DNA from: SZUA-36 sp963704855
GTDB lineage: Bacteria > Pseudomonadota > Gammaproteobacteria > Xanthomonadales > SZUA-36
Assembly: GCA_963704855.1 (NCBI GenBank)
Contig: CAVPHY010000024.1
Location: 124,001-188,000, forward strand
Direction of reading: 5' to 3'
DNA: 64,000 nucleotides
This document shows positions 17,542-26,442 of the stretch, in pieces. Both the position numbers and the translations under genes were made by a program. The notes under the pieces were generated by a model, which saw only the letters and a program-made list of their open reading frames with translations, was not told the origin of the DNA and did not search any database. Every line of letters starts with the position of its first letter. The stretch's first letter is position 1.

Positions 17542-19727
17542 TGGCAACACGTCTTTTCTTAGCAGCGTTACTGGTGACCGCCTTGGCGGTACCCGCCGCG
17601 CAGGCAGATATTTCACATCCGCGCCTGCTGCTTTCAACAGAAGATGTTGAACTCATTTCAAAGGCTTCTCCGTTGCCCCCGGGCTTTGATCGTGCAGTTC
17701 AACAGGCAAAAGAAGATGCAGACCGTTATCTGCAAACTATACCTGATGTACCCATACCTAAAGACGCGGGTGGTGGTTACACCCACGAGCAGCACAAACG
17801 TAACTCGGTTACGATCCAGAATGCCGGGTTTCTGTACCAGGTCACTGGCAACAAGGTCTACGCGGACCTTGCCAGGGACATCCTGCTGGCCTATGCACAA
17901 ATGTATCCGGCCCTTGGGGAGCACTCGCAGAAGAAAAACCAGTCACCCGGTAAATTATTCTGGCAAAGCCTCAATGAGGCCGTCTGGCTGGTGACCTCCA
18001 TCCAGGGTTATGACGCCATCTACGATGTGCTTGATGTCGCTGAAAAAACGCAGATTGAAAGTAAATTGTTGCGCCCGATGGTGTCATTCATTTCGGATGA
18101 GGCACCGCAGACTTTTGACCGGATACACAACCATGGCACCTGGGCAGTTGCAGCGGTTGGCATGACGGGTTATGTCATCGGTGACCAGGTCTATGTTGAG
18201 AAGGCGTTGAGGGGTCTGAAACGCGATGGCAGTGCCGGATTCCTGAAACAACTCGACCAGCTATTTTCACCGGATGGTTATTACAGTGAAGGCCCTTACT
18301 ACCAGCGCTATGCCCTGATGCCGTTTCTTTTGTTCGCAAAGGTCATCGAACGCAATGATCCGCAGCGCAAAATTTTCGAATATCGTGATGGCGTCCTGCT
18401 CAAGGCGGTCAACACGGTCATCCAGTTGAGCTATGCCAACTATTTTTTCCCGATCAATGACGCGCTCAAGGACAAGGGTCTGGATACCCAGGAGCTTTGC
18501 TACGGCGTGGCCATCGCCTATGTCCTGACCGGTGACGCGAGCCTGCTTTCAGTTGCCAGGGCACAAAACAGGATTGTTTTAACAGGTGATGGTTTCCGAT
18601 TGGCACAGGCGCTCGAGAGCGGTAAGGACAAACCTTTTGCTTTTGAATCCATGCAGATTGCCGATGGCCCCGATGGTAACGAGGGTGCTTTAAGTATTCT
18701 GCGCAGTGGTGCCGGGGCACAAGACCAGGCGCTGGTTTTCAAGGCTACGGGGCAGGGGTTGGGCCACGGTCATTTCGATAAACTGACCTGGCTGTTCTAT
18801 GACAACGGTAATGAAATCGTCATGGATTACGGCGCGGCCCGTTTCCTGAATGTCGAGGCAAAAAATGGCGGGCATTACCTGCCCGAGAACGACAGCTTTG
18901 CCAAGCAGACGGTCGCACACAACACATTGGTAGTGGACGAAACCAGCCATTTCAATGGGGACTGGAAGGTTTCGCAGGATTATTATCCGCAACCGTTGAT
19001 TTTCGATATCAGTGAGACAGTTGAAATCACATCCGCACGCATGGAAGATGCCTATGAAGGCGTTGTTTTCAGCCGTGCGCTGACCATGCTCAAGAGCGGG
19101 ATGTTTGCAAACCCGGTGATTCTGGATGTTTTAAAGGTCGAGAGTGCAGGCGTACATCAATACGATCTGCCATTGCATTTCAACGGGCATATCACGCATG
19201 TCAGCCACCCGCTCGATGCCAGCACGACCAGCCTGACGGCGCTGGGTGATAAAAACGGATATCAGCATCTCTGGTTGCGTGCAAAAACGCAGGTTGCTGC
19301 GGGTGACACGTTCCAGGTCACGTGGATAAAAGACAATCGCTTTTATACCTACAGTGTACTTACAGAAACTGCCATGGAAGTTTTGTTCACCGAGACCGGG
19401 GCCAACGATCCAGATTTTAACCTGCGTAGGGAGCAGGCTCTGATCCTGCGTGTAAAAGATGCAAGCGATCACACTTTTATTTCCGTGCTTGAACCACACG
19501 GTGAATACAATGGTTCAAGGGAGTTCACCACGGCCAGCGCCAGTAGCCTGTCAGCAATTGAACGTTTTGACGGGGGTGATGCGGAAGTCATTCGTATTAC
19601 CAACAAGGATGGTTCCGCCGCTGTTGTGGGTCTGTCGTGGGATGCTGACAGCAGTAAAATCCATTCGGTAAAGACCTCTGATTCCAGCCTGGATTGGAAG
19701 GGCTTTTACCGGTTGTTCGAGGAATGA
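17541..19727 (+). CDS. Exolytic oligoalginate lyase, polysaccharide lyase family 17
   Basis: 728 residues, close to Alg17C. A signal peptide covers about 1-22 (ending PAAQA). An alpha/alpha barrel follows, with the catalytic pair N197-H198 (RIHNHGTWAVAAVG) and the acid/base tyrosine Y254 in YYSEGPYYQRYAL, then a C-terminal beta-sheet (heparinase II/III-like) domain. Family enzymes release the monomer 4-deoxy-L-erythro-5-hexoseulose uronate (DEH) from unsaturated oligoalginates. Translationally coupled to the PL6 gene through a TGATG overlap, and followed 7 bases later by kdgF. Confidence 0.94.
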   Translation: MATRLFLAALLVTALAVPAAQADISHPRLLLSTEDVELISKASPLPPGFDRAVQQAKEDADRYLQTIPDVPIPKDAGGGYTHEQHKRNSVTIQNAGFLYQVTGNKVYADLARDILLAYAQMYPALGEHSQKKNQSPGKLFWQSLNEAVWLVTSIQGYDAIYDVLDVAEKTQIESKLLRPMVSFISDEAPQTFDRIHNHGTWAVAAVGMTGYVIGDQVYVEKALRGLKRDGSAGFLKQLDQLFSPDGYYSEGPYYQRYALMPFLLFAKVIERNDPQRKIFEYRDGVLLKAVNTVIQLSYANYFFPINDALKDKGLDTQELCYGVAIAYVLTGDASLLSVARAQNRIVLTGDGFRLAQALESGKDKPFAFESMQIADGPDGNEGALSILRSGAGAQDQALVFKATGQGLGHGHFDKLTWLFYDNGNEIVMDYGAARFLNVEAKNGGHYLPENDSFAKQTVAHNTLVVDETSHFNGDWKVSQDYYPQPLIFDISETVEITSARMEDAYEGVVFSRALTMLKSGMFANPVILDVLKVESAGVHQYDLPLHFNGHITHVSHPLDASTTSLTALGDKNGYQHLWLRAKTQVAAGDTFQVTWIKDNRFYTYSVLTETAMEVLFTETGANDPDFNLRREQALILRVKDASDHTFISVLEPHGEYNGSREFTTASASSLSAIERFDGGDAEVIRITNKDGSAAVVGLSWDADSSKIHSVKTSDSSLDWKGFYRLFEE

Positions 19728-19734
19728 TTAGGGC

Positions 19735-20103
19735 ATGAATAAGAGAACTATGAAATATTCAAGCGAGTTATTTTTGAAAGGCAGTGAGGAAGCGCGTGAA
19801 AAAGTTGACGAGGGTATGGTCCGGCAAATCCTCGGTTTTGATGACTCCCTGATGTTGTGCCGTGTCAGTTTTGAAAAAGGTTCCATCGGCTATATCCATG
19901 CGCATCCCCATTCCCAGGTGGCTTACGTGGAGAGTGGTGCTTTTGACTTTACCGTCGGTTCGGAAACCAGGCGCATGGAAGCAGGCGACTGTGTCTATAT
20001 TCCCCCCAATGAAAAACACGGTGCCGTGTGTCTCAAGGCAGGTGTCCTGCTTGATTTCTTTAGCCCGATTCGAGAGGACTTTTTAGAGGACGAAGATAAA
20101 TAA
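19735..20103 (+). CDS. kdgF: KdgF-like cupin, unsaturated uronate ketonisation
   Basis: 122 residues forming a single cupin. The first cupin motif gives the metal ligands HAHPHSQ, with the following VAYVESGAF strand; the second gives the last histidine in PPNEKHGAVCL. KdgF proteins speed linearisation of the cyclic unsaturated monouronate released by lyases into the open keto form (DEH). That fits exactly between the PL17 gene and the reductase. No signal peptide is apparent, so it is probably cytoplasmic. ATG 19735 is used; ATG 19750 is an alternative. Its stop overlaps a very short leader-like frame. Confidence 0.9.
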   Translation: MNKRTMKYSSELFLKGSEEAREKVDEGMVRQILGFDDSLMLCRVSFEKGSIGYIHAHPHSQVAYVESGAFDFTVGSETRRMEAGDCVYIPPNEKHGAVCLKAGVLLDFFSPIREDFLEDEDK

Positions 20104-20186
20104 TGAAAATCAGTTGTTTAAGATGGTTTGTGCTCGCATTGGTTGCTACGCCAAGGGCGAACTTGTTGCTGAAGAATGTTTTTTAA
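20103..20186 (+). pseudogene. 27-residue leader-like frame, probable remnant of a secreted protein
   Basis: It starts within the TAATG overlap with kdgF and reads MKISCLRWFVLALVATPRAN, a basic start plus hydrophobic core like a signal peptide, then stops after LLLKNVF. Translational coupling and leader character suggest the 5' end of a lost secreted enzyme, perhaps another lyase. It could also be a chance frame. Confidence 0.35.
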
Positions 20187-20204
20187 ATGCTTAGGAATCA
20201 GGAT

Positions 20205-20957
20205 ATGAGTCTCAAAGATAAAGTTGCAATTGTTACTGGTGGCGCCAGGGATATTGGCAGGGCCGTATCCGTTAAACTCGCGGCCGAAGGCGCGAAAGTT
20301 GCGGTTAATTATTTTAACAGCAAGGTGGATGCCGATCAGACGCTGCGTGAGATCAAGGCGGTTGGTGGTGAAGCCATCCTGGTTGCCGGCGATATGACAA
20401 AACAGGAAGATGTTGATCGCATGGTTGCGGAATCGACCGCTGCCTTTGGTGAGCATGTTGATATTCTTGTCAATGTCGTAGGCGGCCTGGTCGCCAGAAA
20501 GACATTGCAGGAAATGGACGCAGACTTTTTTGACTTCCTGTTGAAGTTGAATGTAACCAGCACCTTCATGGTGACCAAGGCGGTCGTGCCACACATGAAA
20601 AGTGGCGGTTCGATCATCAATTTTGCCTCCCAGGCGGGTCGCGATGGCGGTGGACCGGGCGCTTCGGCCTATGCTTGTTCGAAGGGTGCCGTGATGACTT
20701 TCACACGCGCCATGGCCAAGGAACTGGGTCCTTCCGGAATACGTGTCAATGCCTTGTGCCCCGGCATGATCAGCACGGCATTTCATGATACCTTTACCAA
20801 GGATGCCGTACGTGCCAATGTCGCTAATGCCACTGCCCTGAGGCGGGAAGGCATTGCCTCCGAGGTTGCGGATGCCGTGGCTTACCTGGCCTCTTCAGAA
20901 TCGAGCTTCCTGACGGGTGTTAACCTCGATATCAACGGCGGTCTTTTTTACTCTTGA
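20205..20957 (+). CDS. Short-chain dehydrogenase/reductase, probable DEH reductase
   Basis: 250 residues from ATG 20205 (MSLKDKVAIVTGG). A longer frame from 20187 lacks homologous N-terminal sequence. The cofactor motif is TGGARDIG, and the structural motif N-x-x-G is VNVVGG. The catalytic Ser (NFASQAG), Tyr and Lys (SAYACSKGA) are all present. In alginate operons this SDR type reduces DEH to 2-keto-3-deoxy-D-gluconate with NADPH or NADH. The position between kdgF and the KDPG aldolase gene supports that role. Cytoplasmic. Confidence 0.88.
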   Translation: MSLKDKVAIVTGGARDIGRAVSVKLAAEGAKVAVNYFNSKVDADQTLREIKAVGGEAILVAGDMTKQEDVDRMVAESTAAFGEHVDILVNVVGGLVARKTLQEMDADFFDFLLKLNVTSTFMVTKAVVPHMKSGGSIINFASQAGRDGGGPGASAYACSKGAVMTFTRAMAKELGPSGIRVNALCPGMISTAFHDTFTKDAVRANVANATALRREGIASEVADAVAYLASSESSFLTGVNLDINGGLFYS

Positions 20958-20973
20958 GAATGGATGAATAGGT

Positions 20974-21621
20974 GTGAACGTGAATGATGATCTGCTAGAG
21001 AGGTTAGAGCGGGCACCAATCGTGCCTTTGGTGGTGCCCGACGATCCGGAAACCGCGATCAGGACCACGCAGGCACTGGTGGCCGGTGGATTGAGCGTCA
21101 TCGAGGTGGTGCTGCGGACCAGTGCCGCCGTTGAATGTCTTGCCGAAGTCGTCAAGGCGGTGCCCGAGGCCATTGTCGGCGCCGGCACCGTGCTATCTGA
21201 ACGCCAGGCTGCGGAGGTGGTTTTCGCCGGGGCCCAGTTCATCGTGTCACCGGGGCTTTATGCACCGGTCGTTGAATATGCGAAATCGGCCAGGTTGCCG
21301 ATATTTCCCGGTGTGGCCACAGCCTCCGAGGCGCAGAACGCCTGGAATATGGGGCTGCGTTCACTGAAGTTTTTTCCGGCCTCGCTGGCTGGCGGACCTG
21401 CCATGCTCAAGGCGCTGGGCTCGGTTTTCAAAGATGTGAAGTTCATGCCGACCGGTGGTGTCTCGGCCGGCAACCTTGCGGACTACCTGGCCTTGCCGAG
21501 CGTGCTCGCATGCGGCGGCAGCTGGCTTACGCCCAAGGAAGCAATTACTGAAGGCAATTACCAGATCATTACGGACCTGGCGGCGGAAGCCGTCGCCATT
21601 GCAAAGAAGAGCAGAGGTTAA
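20974..21621 (+). CDS. eda: 2-keto-3-deoxy-6-phosphogluconate (KDPG) aldolase
   Basis: 215 residues, class I aldolase fold. The general base is E44 in SVIEVVLRTS. The phosphate/pyruvate site is GAGTVL, and the Schiff-base lysine is K132 in LRSLKFFPAS, followed by MPTGGVS. It splits KDPG to pyruvate and glyceraldehyde 3-phosphate, the last step of alginate monomer breakdown. Start GTG 20974, 16 bases after the reductase gene. The following kinase gene begins 2 bases past its stop. Confidence 0.93.
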   Translation: MNVNDDLLERLERAPIVPLVVPDDPETAIRTTQALVAGGLSVIEVVLRTSAAVECLAEVVKAVPEAIVGAGTVLSERQAAEVVFAGAQFIVSPGLYAPVVEYAKSARLPIFPGVATASEAQNAWNMGLRSLKFFPASLAGGPAMLKALGSVFKDVKFMPTGGVSAGNLADYLALPSVLACGGSWLTPKEAITEGNYQIITDLAAEAVAIAKKSRG

Positions 21622-21623
21622 CC

Positions 21624-22653
21624 ATGGATAAGTTTGTCACTTTTGGTGAAATCATGTTGCGTCTCAAGACTCCCGGTCATGAGCGTTTTTTCCAGTCACC
21701 TTCATTTGAAGCCACCTTTGGCGGCGGTGAGGCCAATGTGGCGGTCGCGCTCGCCAATTACGGGCTCGATGCTGTTTTTGTCACCGCACTTGCCGGATAA
21801 CGATATCGGTGAGGCCGCCATCCGCGAGGTACGCGGCTTTGGTGTGGATACCACCAGGATCCGCCGCTCCGGTGACCGTGTCGGTATTTACTATCTCGAG
21901 ACCGGCGCCAACCAGCGCGCATCCAAGGTCGTCTATGACCGTGCCGCATCGTCAATTTGCGATTGCGGTCCCGGTGATTTTGACTGGGATGAGGTCTTCA
22001 AGGGTGCCAAGTGGTTTCACATCACCGGTATCACACCTGCACTGAGCCAGTCTGCAGCTGACCTCAGTCTCGAGGCGGTCGAGGCTGCCAAGGAGCGCGG
22101 TGTAACGGTTTCCTGTGATTTCAATTTCCGTGGCAAGCTGTGGAAGTACGGCAAATCTGCACCGGAAGTGATGAATGAGCTGGTGAAATATGTCGACGTT
22201 GGTATTGCCAACGAAGAAGACTGCCAGAAGTCACTTGGCATTTCAGCCGGTGTGCACGTTGAAAGCGGTGAGCTCGAGATCGCCAAGTACGAGGCACTCA
22301 GCAGCAAGGTCCTGGAAGTATTTCCCAACATGTCTACGATCGCCATTACCCTGCGTGAATCAAGAAGTGCAGATATCAATGGCTGGTCGGCTTGCATGCG
22401 TGACAAGTCTGGTTTCTATCATTCCAGAAAATACGAAATGACAGACATCGTTGATCGGGTCGGTGGTGGTGACAGCTTTGCCTCTGCCCTGATCTACGGT
22501 TTGAATGCCTATAAAGACCGCAATGACTCACTGAATTTCGCAGTGGCGGCCAGCTGTCTGAAACACTCAATTTCCGGTGACTTCAACCGCGTTACCGTTG
22601 CGGAAGCGCAAAAGCTGATGGGCGGAGACGCCTCCGGACGGGTCCAGCGTTAG
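21624..22653 (+). pseudogene. kdgK: 2-keto-3-deoxygluconate kinase gene, interrupted by one apparent extra base
   Basis: PfkB/ribokinase-family kinase that phosphorylates KDG. The frame from ATG 21624 reads MDKFVTFGEIMLRLKTPGHE through GGGEANVAVALANYG and DAVFVTALAG, then hits TAA at 21798. The rest continues in another frame from LPDNDIGEAAIREVRGFG to the ATP/catalytic motif VGGGDSFASAL and stop at 22653. Removing a single base near 21790-21794 (CACTTGCCGG) gives the normal family sequence TALPDNDIG. The gene is otherwise complete, about 340 residues. Whether this is real inactivation or a sequence error decides if the pathway works; other one-base insertions in this window favour an error. 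Confidence 0.88.
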
Positions 22654-22750
22654 ACCTTTTGACAGGTTTCTGACACACCGCATGGTGCTTACAAAATGAT
22701 CTTACCCAAAACGATTGGCAATCGGTTGATTGCCCAGGAGAATAAGAATA

Positions 22751-24049
22751 ATGAAACTTAAGAACTTGCGTTGGTGGGTGATCACATTAATCGCGCTTGC
22801 AACCGTTATCAACTATATCGATCGTCAATCGCTTAGCGTGCTGTGGCCGGAAATCGTAGAGGATTTGTTCCCTGATAACTCGGCTTTGGAGCGTAAGCAA
22901 ATATATGCGAATATCTCCATCATCTTCGTATTTTCTTACGCTTTTGGTCAGGCCATATTCGGCAAGATATTTGACTGGGTAGGTACGCGTTTGGGTTTTG
23001 TTCTGGCCATTGGTGTCTGGTCCATTGCAACAGCCCTTCACGCAATTGCACAGGGCGTTGTCAGCTTAAGTATCTTTCGTGCCATTTTGGGTGTGGCAGA
23101 GGCTGGTAACTGGCCAGGTGCAGCCAAGAGTAACGCAGAGTGGTTCCCAACCAAGGAGCGGGCCCTGGCCCAGGGCATCTTCAATTCGGGTGCGGCCATC
23201 GGCGGTATTATCTCCATTCCGTTAATCGCATACCTGACGGTTTTTTTCAGCTGGAAGATGATCTTTATTATTGTGGGTTTGATCGGCTTATTATGGCTTA
23301 TCCCCTGGGTCATCCTGGTTAAAGCACCACCAAAGACTCACCCCTGGCTCACAGATGAAGAGCGTGAGTATATTTTGACGGGTCAGAAAACTACTGACGC
23401 CGATGAAGATACTGATGAAGATGAGTACGTCCCTTCAACTGCCGGAATACTTTCGCATAAGCAAAGCTGGGGGGTAATTATCGCCTCAGCTGCAATCGAC
23501 CCCATCTGGTGGCTGTTCGTTTTCTGGATACCTATTTACCTGAACGAAGTATATGGAATGGATGTGCAATCCATTGGCTTATACGGCTGGGTACCCTACG
23601 TTGGCGCAATGTTCGGTGCATGGTTTGGTGGTCTTTTGGCGCAGAATCGCATGAAGGCGGGCTGGAATGTCAATAAGACCCGTAAGCTCACCATTACCCT
23701 GGGTTGTCTTATTATGTTACCTGCTCTGCTGGCAATGGCGAATCCAGGTGCACCTGTAATAGCCGTGCTTATCATGGCTGTGATTTTATTTGGTTTTCAA
23801 ACCGCGATCGGTAATGTCCAGACATTACCGAGTGACTTATTCAGTGGTAAAACGGTTGGGACGCTTGCTGGTTTTTCAGGTATGGCGGCCAAGCTCGGTG
23901 CCGTCGGCCTCACATCACTTGTGCCCTGGTTGACAGCTGACGGCAATTATTCGCCTGCCTTTGTAATCGGAGCCTCGTTGGCCATCATTGCGATGTTGTC
24001 TGTCTGGGTTCTTATACCGACGGTCGAGCGATTGAAGCCCAAGCACTAA
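22751..24049 (+). CDS. MFS transporter, anion:cation symporter (ExuT-like) family
   Basis: About 432 residues with 12 predicted helices. ATG 22751 is preferred (MKLKNLRWWVITLIALATVI), with AGGAG about 10 bases before. The family signature between helices 2 and 3 is GKIFDWVGTRLGF. A helix 4 region typical of hexuronate porters reads GVAEAGNWPGAAKSNAEWFP. A long acidic loop (DADEDTDEDEYVP) splits the two halves. It should import a uronate or KDG-like acid with H+ or Na+. It lies in the alginate operon. A palindromic repeat immediately follows its stop codon. Confidence 0.9.
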   Translation: MKLKNLRWWVITLIALATVINYIDRQSLSVLWPEIVEDLFPDNSALERKQIYANISIIFVFSYAFGQAIFGKIFDWVGTRLGFVLAIGVWSIATALHAIAQGVVSLSIFRAILGVAEAGNWPGAAKSNAEWFPTKERALAQGIFNSGAAIGGIISIPLIAYLTVFFSWKMIFIIVGLIGLLWLIPWVILVKAPPKTHPWLTDEEREYILTGQKTTDADEDTDEDEYVPSTAGILSHKQSWGVIIASAAIDPIWWLFVFWIPIYLNEVYGMDVQSIGLYGWVPYVGAMFGAWFGGLLAQNRMKAGWNVNKTRKLTITLGCLIMLPALLAMANPGAPVIAVLIMAVILFGFQTAIGNVQTLPSDLFSGKTVGTLAGFSGMAAKLGAVGLTSLVPWLTADGNYSPAFVIGASLAIIAMLSVWVLIPTVERLKPKH

Positions 24050-24056
24050 TAGTGCT

Positions 24057-24111
24057 GGGGTCAGAGTAAAGGGACAGAGTGAATTTCACTCTGTCCCTTT
24101 ACTCTGACCCC
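24057..24111. repeat. Palindromic repeat inside the alginate operon
   Basis: GGGGTCAGAGTAAAGGGACA on the left pairs with the mirrored right arm ending CTCTGACCCC around the centre GAGTGAATTTCACTC. It separates the MFS and dehydrogenase genes, where a hairpin could attenuate transcription or stabilise the upstream mRNA. Confidence 0.92.
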
Positions 24112-24145
24112 ATTTTACAAACGAACATTTTTTTAGGAGTCAGAC

Positions 24146-25025
24146 ATGACAAAACCTGTTATCGGTTTCATCGGCCTTGGTCTTATGGGCAGCAACATGG
24201 TCGAAAACTTACAAAAAAGAGGCTTTAAGCCGATTGTAATGGATCTCAACAAGGCAGCCGTTGCAGCGGTTGTTGCCCGCGGCGCCACCGAGGCTGCTTC
24301 GGCCAAGGAACTGGCCGCAGCCAGTGATATCGTGATGCTTTGCCTTACCACGTCCAAGGTCGTTGAAATGCTTGTCTATGCCGAAGACGGCATTTTAGCG
24401 GGTATAAAGAAAGGCGCTGTTTTGATTGATTTTGGAACCTCGATCCCGGCTTCTACCCGCAAGATCGGTGCAGATCTTGCCAAAAAAGGCGCAGGCATGA
24501 TCGACGCGCCACTGGGCCGTACACCAGCCCATGCAAAAGACGGATTGCTCAACATCATGGCATCCGGCGACAAGGCAACCTTCGACAAGGTTAAGCCGGT
24601 TCTTGATATGCAAGGCGAAAATGTATTCTATCTTGGCGCACTCGGTGCCGGTCACACCACCAAGCTGATCAACAACTTCATGGGTATGACCACCGTTGCA
24701 GCCATGTCGCAGGCTTTCGCCGTAGCCGACCTTGCGGGTGTTGACCGCCAGCAGCTTTGGGAGATCATGTCGACAGGCCCATCCAATGTCGCCATTCATG
24801 AAATTCTGTAAAAACTACGCAGTTGACGGTGTAAGCGATCTGGGTTTTTCGATCAACAACGCCAATAAGGACCTGGGCTATTTCCTGGAGATGGTTAAGG
24901 ATTTGGGTACGGAATCTCAAATTGCTGAAGGCACCTCGGCCAACCTGCAGGCAGCCGTTGATGCTGGCATGGGTAATGGCAATGTCCCGGAAATCATGGA
25001 TTACTTCCTGAAGTTGGAGAAGTAA
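24146..25025 (+). pseudogene. Beta-hydroxyacid dehydrogenase (HIBADH/GarR/YihU type), with one apparent extra base
   Basis: The N-terminal Rossmann fold starts IGFIGLGLMGSNM. The usual DAPVSGG motif is replaced by DAPLGRTPAHAKDG, as in YihU-like members. The catalytic lysine lies in GHTTKLINNFM. The frame from 24146 stops at 24811 after SNVAIHEIL. The missing C-terminal helices follow in another frame (FMKFCKNYAVDGVSDLGFS to YFLKLEK, stop 25025). Dropping one base near 24795-24797 restores about 292 residues, the normal length. Position suggests reduction of a 2-keto or semialdehyde uronate intermediate (DEH or tartronate semialdehyde). A hairpin terminator follows. Confidence 0.85.
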
Positions 25026-25073
25026 TTTTTACCATGATCGAAGGCTGAGTTCGGGCTCTGACCTTACATTTCT

Positions 25074-25114
25074 AAAATCGGCTTGACGCGCTCTCTGTGT
25101 GACAAGCCGATTTT
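25074..25114 (+). terminator. Rho-independent-type terminator of the alginate operon
   Basis: Arms AAAATCGGCTTG (25074-25085) and CAAGCCGATTTT (25103-25114) pair perfectly over 12 bases, loop 17, ending in TTTTACTTTC. It lies 49 bases after the dehydrogenase stop. Confidence 0.8.
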
Positions 25115-25156
25115 ACTTTCTGTCAAATTATCTGCGCCACTTGCATCGTGCGCCAT

Positions 25157-25217
25157 GAACTAAAGGGGCGAACTAAGGGGGCCGGATACATTTCTTGGTT
25201 TAATGTATCCGGCCCCT
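25157..25217. repeat. Palindromic repeat of a second family (ggggccggatac), with duplicated left end
   Basis: GGGGCCGGATACATT (from 25178) and AATGTATCCGGCCCC (25202-25216) pair around TTCTTGGTTT. The left end is partly doubled: GAACTAAAGGGGC at 25157-25169 precedes GAACTAAGGGGG at 25170-25181, so flanking bases GAACTAA are copied too. The remaining interval to 25453 shows no gene. Confidence 0.88.
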
Positions 25218-25453
25218 TTTACTCATTCTCATAAACATAATGTCAGGCGGCCTGTGGAAAGGGAGTTCCTCTCTGAGGACAGAGTGAGAACAACTGAGAA
25301 CAGAGACAGCCTGAGGTGATCCGCATATCAGGGTAGAACCATAACTGACAATTCATATTCACCAATAAGGCATACACTGCTTAGTTTACCTCTACATTTG
25401 ACTTGTACTGTCAGGGCTTCTATTTTAACTACACGCTTAATTGGAAGTAGCTT

Positions 25454-26293
25454 ATGTGTAGAGGAAGGCAGAGTCGGACCGCTCAACCGACTGGTATTGG
25501 GGAACCTATCGCAAATACCCGACCACCTGGTCCTATCGGTGTTGGCGCGGCGCGTTTTGTCGGCTCTGACGGCAATATTACGCAATCCGGAGGACGTACC
25601 AGCGCAGAGGAGCTTACACGTCTACGTAGCCAGCTGAATCCAGTCGATCGACTCAAAAGAGAAGCTCAGGATCGAATACTGCAATATCTTAATATTTCGT
25701 CGAATCAGTTTGTGGAAGCCCAGGAGATTATTGGATTAACAAGAGCCGCACTTGGCGGTAGCGTTATCGCTACAGTTAAAGTTGCGGTTAGCATGCTCAT
25801 GGCTGGCGTTGACGCGATGTATGCAGGACAAACTCAACGTGACTGTCTATGCGCCGCTTATACCTTCGGCTACTGGGTCTTTAAAGACCGTGATCCTGAT
25901 CTGAGAGCACCGACGAGACCACCTAACGCACTTCATCAATCTGATGTTGAAGAAGACAGTCACGAAAATTATGATGGTATCAGTGCATCCCTTAAAGCCA
26001 GACGCTGGCGCACCTGCCACAACGAAACACTTAGCCAGCTTAACAACTCTCTCAATACCTCGCAGATGCGAACAGATTTAATGCGGAGATTCGGAATGGA
26101 TCTATCAAGAAGTACAGATGTACAAATACTCCAAAATTACAAGCTAATGATTCTCACTGCCGAATTCTCAAATGACCCGCGCCTTGCTGCATCTACTTTC
26201 TTTCTTGCAACAATCCCAAACTTGGATTCAACTACGGAACGAAGTGTGGCTACACTTTTATATCGAAGATACCCTTACGATCCGACTACCTAA
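25454..26293 (+). CDS. Hypothetical protein, no family recognised
   Basis: 279 residues from ATG 25454, with GGAAG 7 bases upstream. There is no signal peptide or membrane helix. The first 50 residues are Gly/Pro/Arg-rich and probably disordered (PTGIGEPIANTRPPGPIGVG). A mixed helical region follows (NPVDRLKREAQDRILQYLNI), then a small hydrophobic stretch with two cysteines (TQRDCLCAAYTFGYWVF). The body is charged. Codon use and A+T content look different from the alginate genes, and the gene sits alone between a repeat and a leader fragment, suggesting acquired DNA. I cannot assign a function. Confidence 0.6.
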   Translation: MCRGRQSRTAQPTGIGEPIANTRPPGPIGVGAARFVGSDGNITQSGGRTSAEELTRLRSQLNPVDRLKREAQDRILQYLNISSNQFVEAQEIIGLTRAALGGSVIATVKVAVSMLMAGVDAMYAGQTQRDCLCAAYTFGYWVFKDRDPDLRAPTRPPNALHQSDVEEDSHENYDGISASLKARRWRTCHNETLSQLNNSLNTSQMRTDLMRRFGMDLSRSTDVQILQNYKLMILTAEFSNDPRLAASTFFLATIPNLDSTTERSVATLLYRRYPYDPTT

Positions 26294-26300
26294 TTAAATA

Positions 26301-26387
26301 ATGTCTCGTATGATGATTGTTTCAGCTGCTGTGGCAGCATTTGGCCTTGGCGCCTACTTTGTGACCGCGACGGGGCGAATACGGTAA
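26301..26387 (+). pseudogene. Leader-peptide fragment resembling the start of a secreted thioredoxin-fold (DsbA-like) protein
   Basis: ATG 26301 reads MSRMMIVSAAVAAFGLGAYF then VTATGRIR and stop. In another frame the sequence continues as VTPFGPFGVANAQEA, which ends like a signal-peptide cleavage site (ANAQEA), and then runs into the C-terminal end of the convergent gene. Together they look like the first 45 residues of an exported protein of the DsbA kind, truncated. The DsbA likeness is recollection, not a search. Confidence 0.35.
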
Positions 26388-26442
26388 CGCCCTTCGGTCC
26401 ATTCGGGGTGGCAAACGCGCAAGAGGCCAAACCCGGTCTAAT

